Assembly: GCF_000768555.3 (NCBI RefSeq)
Contig: NZ_KN293991.1
Coordinates: 496,001 to 560,000 of the forward strand
Origin: Roseovarius mucosus DSM 17069
Lineage (GTDB): Bacteria; Pseudomonadota; Alphaproteobacteria; Rhodobacterales; Rhodobacteraceae
DNA length: 64,000 nucleotides
Direction of reading: 5' to 3'
In this document: positions 45,830 to 53,861 of the stretch, piece after piece
How the letters are laid out: each line of letters starts with the position of its first letter
Numbering within the stretch: position 1 is the first letter of the stretch
Position numbers and translations under genes: made by a program
The notes under the pieces: model-generated
What the model saw: only the letters and a program-made list of their open reading frames with translations
What the model was told of the DNA's origin: nothing
Databases searched by the model: none

Positions 45830-46462
45830 ATGGCGGGCTCTGCATCTGTGCTGTCCGATAACAGCCTTCTGAGCCATCTTGACCGGCACCTCTATCGGCT
45901 AGAGAGGCTGCTCGCGCTGCTGAGCGGCCTCGCGGTCTTCAGCATCATGATCCTAGCGGTGATCTCTGTCAGTGGGCGGAATTTCTTTAATCAGCCTGTG
46001 CCCGGTTATGTCGACTGGATCGAACAGATCATGCCGCTTATTGCGTTTATGGGCGTGGCCTATACGCAGAGGGACGGCGGGCATATTCGCATGGATGTGG
46101 TGGTCGGGATGCTGCGTGGCCGGACGCTCTGGTTGGTCGAGTTCATCACGACTCTGGCGGTGCTGGTCCTGATGCTACTGCTGGTTTGGGGCAGTTGGGC
46201 GCATTTCCAGCGCAGTTTCGATTGGGCCGCGCCGATGTGGAGCCGGGACAGCACCATCGACATCGGCCTGCCGATCTGGCCCGCCAAGATATTGGCACCC
46301 ATCGCCTTTGCAGTGCTTTCACTACGGCTGACACTGCAACTCTGGGCTTATGGGCGGGCGTTCACCTCTGGGTCCGAGCAACCAATAGCGGTGCCCCTGA
46401 TCGAGGATGTGGCCACGCAAGCCGCGCGCGAAGCCGCGCAATTGACCGGCCATGACACGTAA
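45830..46462 (+). CDS. TRAP transporter small membrane subunit (DctQ family)
   Basis: A 210-residue inner-membrane protein with four predicted helices (LALLSGLAVFSIMIL..., IMPLIAFMGVAYTQR..., FITTLAVLVLMLLLVW..., ILAPIAFAVLSLRLTLQ) and the DctQ pattern FNQPVPGYVDWIE. It forms the small subunit with DctM. It lies 12 bases before dctM and after dctP. Confidence 0.9.
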   Translation: MAGSASVLSDNSLLSHLDRHLYRLERLLALLSGLAVFSIMILAVISVSGRNFFNQPVPGYVDWIEQIMPLIAFMGVAYTQRDGGHIRMDVVVGMLRGRTLWLVEFITTLAVLVLMLLLVWGSWAHFQRSFDWAAPMWSRDSTIDIGLPIWPAKILAPIAFAVLSLRLTLQLWAYGRAFTSGSEQPIAVPLIEDVATQAAREAAQLTGHDT

Positions 46463-46474
46463 GGAAAGCGCCTG

Positions 46475-47875
46475 ATGGAACCCATCGAGATCGGAATCGT
46501 CGTCACCGGTATCATGCTGGTCGTCGTGATTTTGGGCATGCGGGTGGCTTTTGCTGCGGCCCTTGCCGGTGTCATTGGCCTGATCTGGATTTTCTGGTCC
46601 AAAAAGGGCTATGCGGGTGACGAATTCTTCTGGGCCCTGACCGTTGCAGTCAAGACCGCGGGGCAGGTGCCCCATTCCAAGGTGAGTTCGCAGGCGCTGA
46701 GCCTCATTCCCACATTCATCCTGATTGGATATCTCGCGTATTACGCAGGCCTCACGCAGGCTCTGTTTGAGGCGGCAAAGCGCTGGATTGCATGGGTTCC
46801 GGGGGGGCTTGCGGTCTCGACGGTGTTCGCCACCGCGGGCTTTGCCGCCGTGTCGGGGGCGAGCGTGGCGACGGCGGCGGTCTTTGCCCGTATCGCCATC
46901 CCCGAGATGCTCAAGATCGGATATGACAAGCGTTTTGCTGCAGGCGTCGTGGCCGCCAGCGGCACCTTGGCCAGCCTGATTCCGCCCTCCGCGCTCTTGG
47001 TGATCTACGCCATCATCGTCGAGCAGGACGTGGGCAAGCTCTTGTTGGCGGGCTTCGTACCGGGGGTGTTCTCGGCCGTTGTCTATGTGACCTTGATCAT
47101 CGGTTTGGCCCTGACGATCAAGGGGTTCGGCCCGCCGGTCACGGGCTTCACATGGCGCGAGCGGTTCGTTTCCTTGCCTCCAGCGCTGCCCATCGTCTTT
47201 GTGGTCGTGACCATCGTATTCTTTGTCTACAACCCGTTTGGCGGCGATGCCTGGGGCACTCCGACCGAAGGCGGAGCCATAGGGGCGTTTCTCGTGTTTC
47301 TGGTCGCGCTCTATCGTGGAATGCGGTGGCCCGAGTTGAAGGATGCGTTGCTGGAAACCGCCAAGCTGAGCGTGATGATCTTCACGATCATCTGGGGCGT
47401 GCTGATCTATGTGCGCTTCCTCGGCTTTGCGGATCTGCCGCATGCCTTTGCCAATTGGATCACCTCTCTCACCATGTCGCCGATGCTTATCCTGATCTGC
47501 ATCCTGTTGGCCTATGCCGTCTTGGGCATGTTCATGGACGCGATCGGAATGCTGCTGTTGACGCTGCCGGTGGTCTATCCGGCGGTCATGGCGCTGAATG
47601 GCGGCGTTGCGGTCAGCGCGGCCGACAGCACCTTTGGCATGTCGGGGCCGATGTGCGCGATCTGGTTCGGGATACTCGTGGTTAAGATGGCCGAATTCTG
47701 TTTGATCACCCCACCCATCGGGCTCAATTGCTTTGTCGTGGCGGGGGTGCGGGACGATATCAGCGTGCAGGATGTGTTCAAGGGCGTGGCGCCGTTCTTT
47801 GTCGCGGATGCCATCACCATTGCGCTGCTGGTGGCCTTTCCGGCGATTGTCCTGTGGTTGCCGGGGCAGGCTTAG
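46475..47875 (+). CDS. TRAP transporter large membrane subunit (DctM family)
   Basis: A 466-residue protein with twelve or more helices. It contains the DctM features GVIGLIWIFW, AVSGASVATAAVFARIAIPEM, SGTLASLIPPSALLVIYAI and the final EFCLITPPIGLNCFVVAG. It is somewhat longer than many DctM proteins because of an insertion near residues 50-75. It is the sodium-driven channel half of the TRAP system. Confidence 0.92.
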   Translation: MEPIEIGIVVTGIMLVVVILGMRVAFAAALAGVIGLIWIFWSKKGYAGDEFFWALTVAVKTAGQVPHSKVSSQALSLIPTFILIGYLAYYAGLTQALFEAAKRWIAWVPGGLAVSTVFATAGFAAVSGASVATAAVFARIAIPEMLKIGYDKRFAAGVVAASGTLASLIPPSALLVIYAIIVEQDVGKLLLAGFVPGVFSAVVYVTLIIGLALTIKGFGPPVTGFTWRERFVSLPPALPIVFVVVTIVFFVYNPFGGDAWGTPTEGGAIGAFLVFLVALYRGMRWPELKDALLETAKLSVMIFTIIWGVLIYVRFLGFADLPHAFANWITSLTMSPMLILICILLAYAVLGMFMDAIGMLLLTLPVVYPAVMALNGGVAVSAADSTFGMSGPMCAIWFGILVVKMAEFCLITPPIGLNCFVVAGVRDDISVQDVFKGVAPFFVADAITIALLVAFPAIVLWLPGQA

Positions 47876-47903
47876 GACCGGTAAGTTGTTAAAACTTGAG
47901 GTG

Positions 47904-47918
47904 TTAACAGCCCGGTAA
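47904..47918 (+). promoter_or_regulatory. CtrA-like box upstream of motB
   Basis: TTAA-N7-GTAA differs by one base from the CtrA consensus TTAA-N7-TTAA. It lies 49 bases before the motB start, among other TTAA half sites. CtrA controls flagellar genes in Rhodobacterales. Confidence 0.45.
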
Positions 47919-47966
47919 GCTCTGTTGTGCTAACCCTTAACGCGGGTGAGTACAAAGGTGGTGAGA

Positions 47967-48830
47967 ATGGGCGCGCAGAGCAATGCCGCGCCAGTCATCA
48001 TCAAACGGAAAAAGGTTGTGGGCGGTGGTGGGCATCATGGCGGTGCCTGGAAGGTCGCTTACGCAGACTTTGTCACGGCCATGATGGCCTTTTTCCTGCT
48101 GATGTGGCTGTTGAACGCGACGACGGAACAACAACGCAAGGGGATATCGGACTATTTCAGCCCGACCGTCCCGATCAGCCGCACCTCAGGCGGGGGTGAA
48201 GGTGCCTTTGGTGGCGAGAGCGTCTTTTCTCAGGATGTTCTGGCGCAGAATGGCACTGGTGCCTCGCAACGTCTGGCAACCTCCAGCCAGCAGGCGCGAG
48301 GCGAAATGGGCCAGGTCGAAGGGGGCAATCTTTCGGCTGAACAAGAGGCCGAAGTGCAGGCATTCTCCACTATTGAGGCTATGCTGACCGGGCGCAGCGG
48401 CGAGAGTATGGTATCGGACGACCTGTTGCGCCACATCGTGACCCGTGTCACCGATGAGGGGCTGGTGATCGAGATTTTCGACCTGCCCGGTGCCCTGCTT
48501 TTTGAGGCAGAACAGACCAGTCCGACGCGACTGCTCCAAGACCTTTCGGTGCTCTTGGCCTCGGCCGCCAATCTTGTGATCAACGATGCGGCACTTGCGG
48601 GCTACGCGCGTGCGCAGCCCATTACGCTGGTCCGAAACCCTGTCTGGGACCTGTCCACCGCACGTGCCAATCAGTTTCGTCGGATGCTAGAGGAGGCGGG
48701 TCTCGCGGCCACCCGAATGCGCCGGATCACGGGCCATGCGGACCGGTCTCCGAATGTCACCGATCCGATGGACCTGCGCAACAACAGGCTCCAGCTGATC
48801 CTGCTGCGATCCCGAGATGGAGAGAACTAG
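47967..48830 (+). CDS. motB: Flagellar motor stator protein MotB
   Basis: A 287-residue stator subunit. Its single transmembrane helix (about residues 32-50, YADFVTAMMAFFLLMWLL) carries the proton-site Asp34, and a C-terminal OmpA-like peptidoglycan domain contains GHADRSPNV. The N-terminal basic tail, GGGHHGGAWKVAYADF and the MotB plug region match the family. It forms the proton-driven stator with MotA (not in the window). The ATG at 47967 was preferred to a GTG at 47946 because GGTGG precedes it. Confidence 0.92.
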   Translation: MGAQSNAAPVIIKRKKVVGGGGHHGGAWKVAYADFVTAMMAFFLLMWLLNATTEQQRKGISDYFSPTVPISRTSGGGEGAFGGESVFSQDVLAQNGTGASQRLATSSQQARGEMGQVEGGNLSAEQEAEVQAFSTIEAMLTGRSGESMVSDDLLRHIVTRVTDEGLVIEIFDLPGALLFEAEQTSPTRLLQDLSVLLASAANLVINDAALAGYARAQPITLVRNPVWDLSTARANQFRRMLEEAGLAATRMRRITGHADRSPNVTDPMDLRNNRLQLILLRSRDGEN

Positions 48831-48845
48831 CGAGATTTTTATCCA

Positions 48846-48860
48846 TTAGCGGACTGTTAA
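48846..48860 (+). promoter_or_regulatory. CtrA-like box upstream of flgE
   Basis: TTAG-N7-TTAA, one base away from the CtrA consensus TTAA-N7-TTAA. It sits 58 bases before the flgE start and mirrors the box before motB. Confidence 0.45.
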
Positions 48861-48917
48861 AGTTACGCGCGTATGCCTGTGTCCCAAGGTTGGTCGACGC
48901 AGCAGAAGGGCGTATCC

Positions 48918-50219
48918 ATGACAATTTCCTCCTCACTCAATGCCAGCGTTGCGGGGCTGAACGCGAATGCCACGCGGCTCGCCACGATCTCGGACAATAT
49001 CGCCAATTCATCAACCTTTGGCTATCGCCGGGTCGAGGCTGATTTCGAGTCGGTCGTCATCTCTGGTCGTGGTGGCAGCTATGCGGCAGGCGGGGTGCGC
49101 GCAGGAACGCAGCGCCTGATTGATCAGGGCGGCGCGATTGTCAGCTCTGCGAACCCAACAGATCTCGCTGTGCGTGACCGTGGGTTTTTGCCGGTGGCGC
49201 GTGTCACCGACCTTGCCGTTGGCAACGGCGATCCGCAGATGTTGCTGACCACAACCGGTTCGTTCCGCACCGATTCCCAAGGTCGGCTGGTCACGGAATC
49301 CGGGCTCGTTCTCTTGGGTTGGCCCGCCAATCCCGATGGCTCCATCCCCGAGTTTTCCCGCGACACGAGCACCGGGCTGGAACCCGTCCAGATCAATGTC
49401 AACCAACTGACCGGTGAGCCGACCACCGCCATTAATTTGGGCATCAACCTACCTGCCACGGATACGCGTTTTGATAGTTTGGGCGATCCGCAGCAGCTCT
49501 CGATCGAGTATTTCGACAATCTCGGCACGTCCGAGACGATTTCGATGCAGTTCGCGCCGACCGTTCCCACCACGGGTCTCTCGAATGAATGGACCGTGAC
49601 CCTGACCGACTCCGCGCAGGGCAATGCGTTGATCGGGGAATATGTTTTGACCTTCGACGACGCGCGTGAGACGGGGGGCACTCTTCTCAATGTCCAGAGT
49701 TTAACAGGCGGCGCCTATGATCCGAGCAGCGGCACCATCATCGTCGATGTCGCGGGCGGACCGATCGAGATCAATATCGGGCGCCCCGGCACCTCCGATG
49801 GGATGAGCCAGCTTTCGGACAGCTTTGCGCCGCTCTCTATCGCCAAGGATGGCTCTCCGGTCGGCAACATGACCTCTGCCGAAGTGGACGCCAACGGATT
49901 TGTTCGCGCCACCTTTGACACAGGCGTGAGCCGGATCGTCTATCAGGTGCCGCTCGTGGATCTGCCCAATCCGAATGGTATGGTGTCGATGGACCAACAG
50001 ACCTACCTGCCCTCGACCGCTAGCGGTTCGTTTTTCCTGTGGGATGCGGGGGATGGGCCGACGGGCGATATCGTGGCCTTTGCCCGCCAGGAATCCGCCA
50101 CCGATGTTGCGGGCGAGTTGACGGATATGATCCAGACACAGCGCGCCTATTCTTCGAATGCCAAGGTGATCCAAACCGTCGACGAGATGTTGCAGGAAAC
50201 AACCAATATCATCCGCTAA
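48918..50219 (+). CDS. flgE: Flagellar hook protein FlgE
   Basis: A 433-residue hook protein. The N-terminal coiled segment TISSSLNASVAGLNANATRLATISDNIANSSTFGYRR is the axial-protein signature. The central domains are hydrophilic, and the C-terminal VAGELTDMIQTQRAYSSNAKVIQTVDEMLQ closes the protein. It polymerises to form the hook outside the outer membrane. The ATG at 48918 has AGAAGGG upstream. It is followed by flgK. Confidence 0.93.
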   Translation: MTISSSLNASVAGLNANATRLATISDNIANSSTFGYRRVEADFESVVISGRGGSYAAGGVRAGTQRLIDQGGAIVSSANPTDLAVRDRGFLPVARVTDLAVGNGDPQMLLTTTGSFRTDSQGRLVTESGLVLLGWPANPDGSIPEFSRDTSTGLEPVQINVNQLTGEPTTAINLGINLPATDTRFDSLGDPQQLSIEYFDNLGTSETISMQFAPTVPTTGLSNEWTVTLTDSAQGNALIGEYVLTFDDARETGGTLLNVQSLTGGAYDPSSGTIIVDVAGGPIEINIGRPGTSDGMSQLSDSFAPLSIAKDGSPVGNMTSAEVDANGFVRATFDTGVSRIVYQVPLVDLPNPNGMVSMDQQTYLPSTASGSFFLWDAGDGPTGDIVAFARQESATDVAGELTDMIQTQRAYSSNAKVIQTVDEMLQETTNIIR

Positions 50220-50252
50220 TCGCCTGTTTGAGGCAGAAGGAAAGGAAATGCC

Positions 50253-51701
50253 ATGACCCTCGGCTCGGCCTTGTCCAGCGCCCTCAGCGGGCTGGCTGCC
50301 AACACCCGCGCGGTCGACGTGCTGTCGGGGAACCTCGCGAACGCGCTGACCGAGGGGTTCGCGCCGCGCGAGATCACGCTTGCGGCGACGCGGGATAGTC
50401 GTGGCGTCCAGGTCACGGGTGTTGTGCGGCAGGTCGATCAGGGTCTTCTGTCCGACCGGCGTCTGGCCGACAGCGCGCGCGCGGCCTCTGAGGTGCAGGC
50501 CGGGTTTGCACGCGCGGTCGAGAATGCGGTTGGCACGCCCGATGCGCCGAACTCCCTGACAGGTCGTCTGGCCGCATTTGAAGTGGCGCTCGAAACGGCG
50601 GCCAACCGCCCCGAGGACACGAACCGGCTTGCGGCGGTCCTGAGTGCCGCGCAGGGCCTGACCACGGGGATCAACGATGCCGCCGCAGACATAGCGCGCC
50701 TCAGAACGGCCGCAGATCGCGACATCGCCACAGCGGTACAGGCGCTGAACGCGGGTCTCAAAGATGTCGCCGCGCTCAACGCCCAGATCACCAAGGGTCA
50801 GTCGCGCGGTCATGACATCACAGCACTTGAGGATCAGCGCCAACGTGCGATTGACGCGCTGTCACTGATTGTTCCTCTGCGGCAGCTGCCGCGCGGGGAT
50901 ACCTCTGTGGCGCTTGTGACCACTGGCGGGGGAATGCTGCTGGATGGTCGGGCCGTCAGCCTCACCTTTGAACCTGCGCCGCTGGTGACGCCACACATGA
51001 CATACGAAGGGGGGCATCTCTCGGGCATCGCAATCGACGGCACCGAGGTGACTATCGCTGCCGACCGAGGGCCGTTGCAAGGTGGGCGGCTTGGCGCATT
51101 GTTCGACATTCGGGATCGCGCGGCGGTTGAGGCGAATGCAAAGCTCGATGCGCTGGCACGCGATCTGGTGGAGCGATTTCAGGAACCGGGCCTGGACGCG
51201 ACGCGCGCGCCTAACGCGCCGGGTTTCCTGACAGATGCGGGCACTGCCTTTGCGGCAGAAAACGAGCCGGGCATTGCCAACCGGATCGCAGTCACACGTC
51301 TTGTCGATCCCGCCCAAGGGGGCGCCCTTTTCCGGATTCGAGACGGTCTCGGGGCGCCGCTCGCCGGGCCACCAGGCAGCGGGGCGCTACTTGGAGCGTT
51401 GAGCCGCGCCTTGACGCAGTCCAGCAGTTTGCCGTCCGGCCTTTTGGGAGGTGGCACGCGCTCTGTCGCCGATCATGCCGCCACCCTGATTTCAAGCCTC
51501 TCTCTAGAGCGGGTCGCAACTGAAGAACGCCAGAGCTTTGCCACGGGTCAGGCCGCAGAGTTCAGGGCGCAAGAATTGGCCACCGGCGTAGACAGCGACG
51601 CGGAATTGCAGCGCCTCTTGCTTGTGGAGCAGGCGTTCGGCGCCAATGCCCGCATGATCCAGACGATTGATGACATGCTTGATACCCTGTTGAGGATATG
51701 A
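50253..51701 (+). CDS. flgK: Flagellar hook-associated protein 1 (FlgK)
   Basis: A 482-residue axial protein. ALSGLAANTRAVDVLSGNLANALTEGFAPREI opens it, LKDVAALNAQITKGQSRGHDITALEDQRQRAIDAL lies in the middle, and the C-terminal LLLVEQAFGANARMIQTIDDMLDTLL is typical of hook-associated proteins. It joins hook and filament. It overlaps flgL by four bases. Confidence 0.93.
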   Translation: MTLGSALSSALSGLAANTRAVDVLSGNLANALTEGFAPREITLAATRDSRGVQVTGVVRQVDQGLLSDRRLADSARAASEVQAGFARAVENAVGTPDAPNSLTGRLAAFEVALETAANRPEDTNRLAAVLSAAQGLTTGINDAAADIARLRTAADRDIATAVQALNAGLKDVAALNAQITKGQSRGHDITALEDQRQRAIDALSLIVPLRQLPRGDTSVALVTTGGGMLLDGRAVSLTFEPAPLVTPHMTYEGGHLSGIAIDGTEVTIAADRGPLQGGRLGALFDIRDRAAVEANAKLDALARDLVERFQEPGLDATRAPNAPGFLTDAGTAFAAENEPGIANRIAVTRLVDPAQGGALFRIRDGLGAPLAGPPGSGALLGALSRALTQSSSLPSGLLGGGTRSVADHAATLISSLSLERVATEERQSFATGQAAEFRAQELATGVDSDAELQRLLLVEQAFGANARMIQTIDDMLDTLLRI

Positions 51702-52714
51702 CCATGAATTTTCAGACCATTGGTGATCTTGCCCAATCCTTTGCGCTGCGCCGGCAAGGCGTGGACCTACGCCAGCAACTGGACCGCCTTGGGCTGGAGT
51801 TGAGCAGCGGACGGGCTGCGGACCTTGGGCGGCACCTGTCGGGAAACTTCCTGCCACTGGCCGATATCGAGCACGAGTTGGTGCTCTTGTCGGGGCATCG
51901 TACGGCCGCACGCGAGGCCGCAACCGATACAGAGGTTATGCAGGCCTCTCTCGCCCGTGTGCAGAGCGCAACCACCGAGTTGGCGGCGCAGGCCATCACC
52001 CTCGGGACGGCAGGTACAACTCGCCAAGTCTCAGACCTTGCCGCCACTGCTGCTCAGACCATGGGCTCTCTTATCGGTTCTCTTAACACCGAGGTCGCCG
52101 GTCGTTCCCTGTTTTCTGGCGCCCAGACCGAAACAAGCCCGCTGGCCCCAGCCGAAATTCTGCTGTCCGAGGTGCGAAGCGCACTCATTGGGGCCACGAG
52201 CGCCGCAGAGGTCCAAAGCCGACTGGATATCTTTTTTGATAGTTCCACAGGCGGATTTCTGGCCTCGATTTATCAGGGGGGGAATAGCGAGGTTGCCACT
52301 TACAGGCTTGGCTCGGGCGAGTCTGTGGCTCTTGATATCCGGGCTGATGATAAGGGCTTGCGCGAGGCGCTCAAGCAGGTGACCCTGATCGCCGTCAGCG
52401 ATGATGCAGATCTTTCCCTAGGGTTGGACGATCGGATCGGCCTTGCCTTGGGGGCGGGTGTCGCGCTCTTGGCGCATCAGGATGTGCTGACCGAAATGCG
52501 CGCCAGCCTCGGTCAAGCTGAGAACCGGATCGCGCAATCGACCGTGCGCATCGCCACTGAAATAACCAGTTTCGAGATTGCGCGCGCGGAACTGATCTCA
52601 GTGGACGCGTTCGAGACGGCGGTCGAATTGGAGCAGGTGCAATTCCAATTGGAGTCCCTATATACCGTCACGGCGCGCGCGTCGCGCCTCAGCCTCTTGA
52701 ATTTCCTGCCATGA
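51698..52714 (+). CDS. flgL: Flagellar hook-associated protein 3 (FlgL)
   Basis: A 338-residue flagellin-like protein with coiled ends: MNFQTIGDLAQSFALRRQGVDLRQQLDRLGLELSSGRAADL at the front and FETAVELEQVQFQLESLYTVTARASRLSLLNFL at the rear. It is the second junction protein between hook and filament. It overlaps flgK and flgI by four bases each, so the four genes flgE-K-L-I are one operon. Confidence 0.9.
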   Translation: MTMNFQTIGDLAQSFALRRQGVDLRQQLDRLGLELSSGRAADLGRHLSGNFLPLADIEHELVLLSGHRTAAREAATDTEVMQASLARVQSATTELAAQAITLGTAGTTRQVSDLAATAAQTMGSLIGSLNTEVAGRSLFSGAQTETSPLAPAEILLSEVRSALIGATSAAEVQSRLDIFFDSSTGGFLASIYQGGNSEVATYRLGSGESVALDIRADDKGLREALKQVTLIAVSDDADLSLGLDDRIGLALGAGVALLAHQDVLTEMRASLGQAENRIAQSTVRIATEITSFEIARAELISVDAFETAVELEQVQFQLESLYTVTARASRLSLLNFLP

Positions 52715-53829
52715 GTCTCTGGTTGCAAATCGTCAGGGGGATTGCGACTCTGGCTCTTGCGGTCGCTGGCGTGGCGGCATCCGCCAGCCCTATCCGGATC
52801 AAGGATCTGGTCGAATTCGACGGGGTGCGCGGCAATGATCTTGTGGGTTATGGCCTTGTTGTGGGCCTGAATGGCACGGGAGACGGGTTACGCAACGCGC
52901 CGTTCACAGAAGAGATAATGTCGAACATTCTCGAACGCCTCGGGATAAACGTCTCGGGGGAGCAATTTCGACCCAAGAATGTCGCTGCAGTCTTTGTCAC
53001 CGCGGAATTACCCCCCTTTGCCCGGGCTGGGGGCCAGATCGACGTAACCATATCCGCTATTGGTGATGCCAAGAGCCTGTTGGGCGGAACCCTTGTGATG
53101 ACGCCCCTGAATGCGGCCGATGGTCAGATCTATGCCGTGGCTCAGGGTACCATCATCGCGGGCGGTGTGGCCGCCCAGGGGGATGCGGGCGGGGTTGTGC
53201 AAGGGGTGCCGACGGCGGGCGTGATTCCCTCTGGTGCGCGGGTCGAACGCGAAATCGACTTTGACTTTACCGCGCTGGATTCGGTGCGTCTTGCCCTGAG
53301 AGAGCCGGATTTTACCACGGCTGCGCGGATCGAGAGAGCGATCAATGGCACCCTCGGCCGCGACGCGGCCTTTATGCTTGACGCGGGCACTGTGCAATTG
53401 ACGCTCTCGCGCATGCGTGCCGCTTCGCCTGCCCATGCGCTTGGCCAGATCGAGAATATTCTGGTCGAACCCGAGCGCAAGGCGCGGGTGGTGGTGGATC
53501 AACGCTCCGGCACGATCGTGATGGGGCAGGATGTCCGGATTTCGCGGGTGGCCGTATCGCAGGGCAATCTGACCCTGCGCATTCAGGAAACGCCACTGGT
53601 GGTACAGCCCAATCCCTTTGCCCAAGGCGAGACAGTTGTGGTGCCGCGCACGCAGGCGGGGATAGAAGAAGAGCCTGGGATCGGATTGGCCGAGGTTTTG
53701 CCGGGAACCTCGCTCTCGGAGGTGATTGCGGGCTTGAATGCGCTGGGTGTGGCCCCGCGAGACATGATCGACATACTCAAGAGTATCAAAGCGGCCGGGG
53801 CGCTGCATGCCGAATTCGTCGTGCGATGA
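52711..53829 (+). CDS. flgI: Flagellar P-ring protein FlgI
   Basis: A 372-residue protein with a signal peptide (about residues 1-25, ending ASAS). IRIKDLVEFDGVRGNDLVGYGLVVGLNGTGDG, NVAAVFVTAELPPFARAGGQIDVTISAIGDAKSLLGGTL and the final VAPRDMIDILKSIKAAGALHAEF are diagnostic. It forms the periplasmic P ring around the rod. Downstream, 32 bases separate its stop from the convergent 738-residue glycosyltransferase fusion. Confidence 0.96.
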   Translation: MSLWLQIVRGIATLALAVAGVAASASPIRIKDLVEFDGVRGNDLVGYGLVVGLNGTGDGLRNAPFTEEIMSNILERLGINVSGEQFRPKNVAAVFVTAELPPFARAGGQIDVTISAIGDAKSLLGGTLVMTPLNAADGQIYAVAQGTIIAGGVAAQGDAGGVVQGVPTAGVIPSGARVEREIDFDFTALDSVRLALREPDFTTAARIERAINGTLGRDAAFMLDAGTVQLTLSRMRAASPAHALGQIENILVEPERKARVVVDQRSGTIVMGQDVRISRVAVSQGNLTLRIQETPLVVQPNPFAQGETVVVPRTQAGIEEEPGIGLAEVLPGTSLSEVIAGLNALGVAPRDMIDILKSIKAAGALHAEFVVR

Positions 53830-53861
53830 GGGCGCGGCGGTTTGGGGCCGAGATCCGGGGG

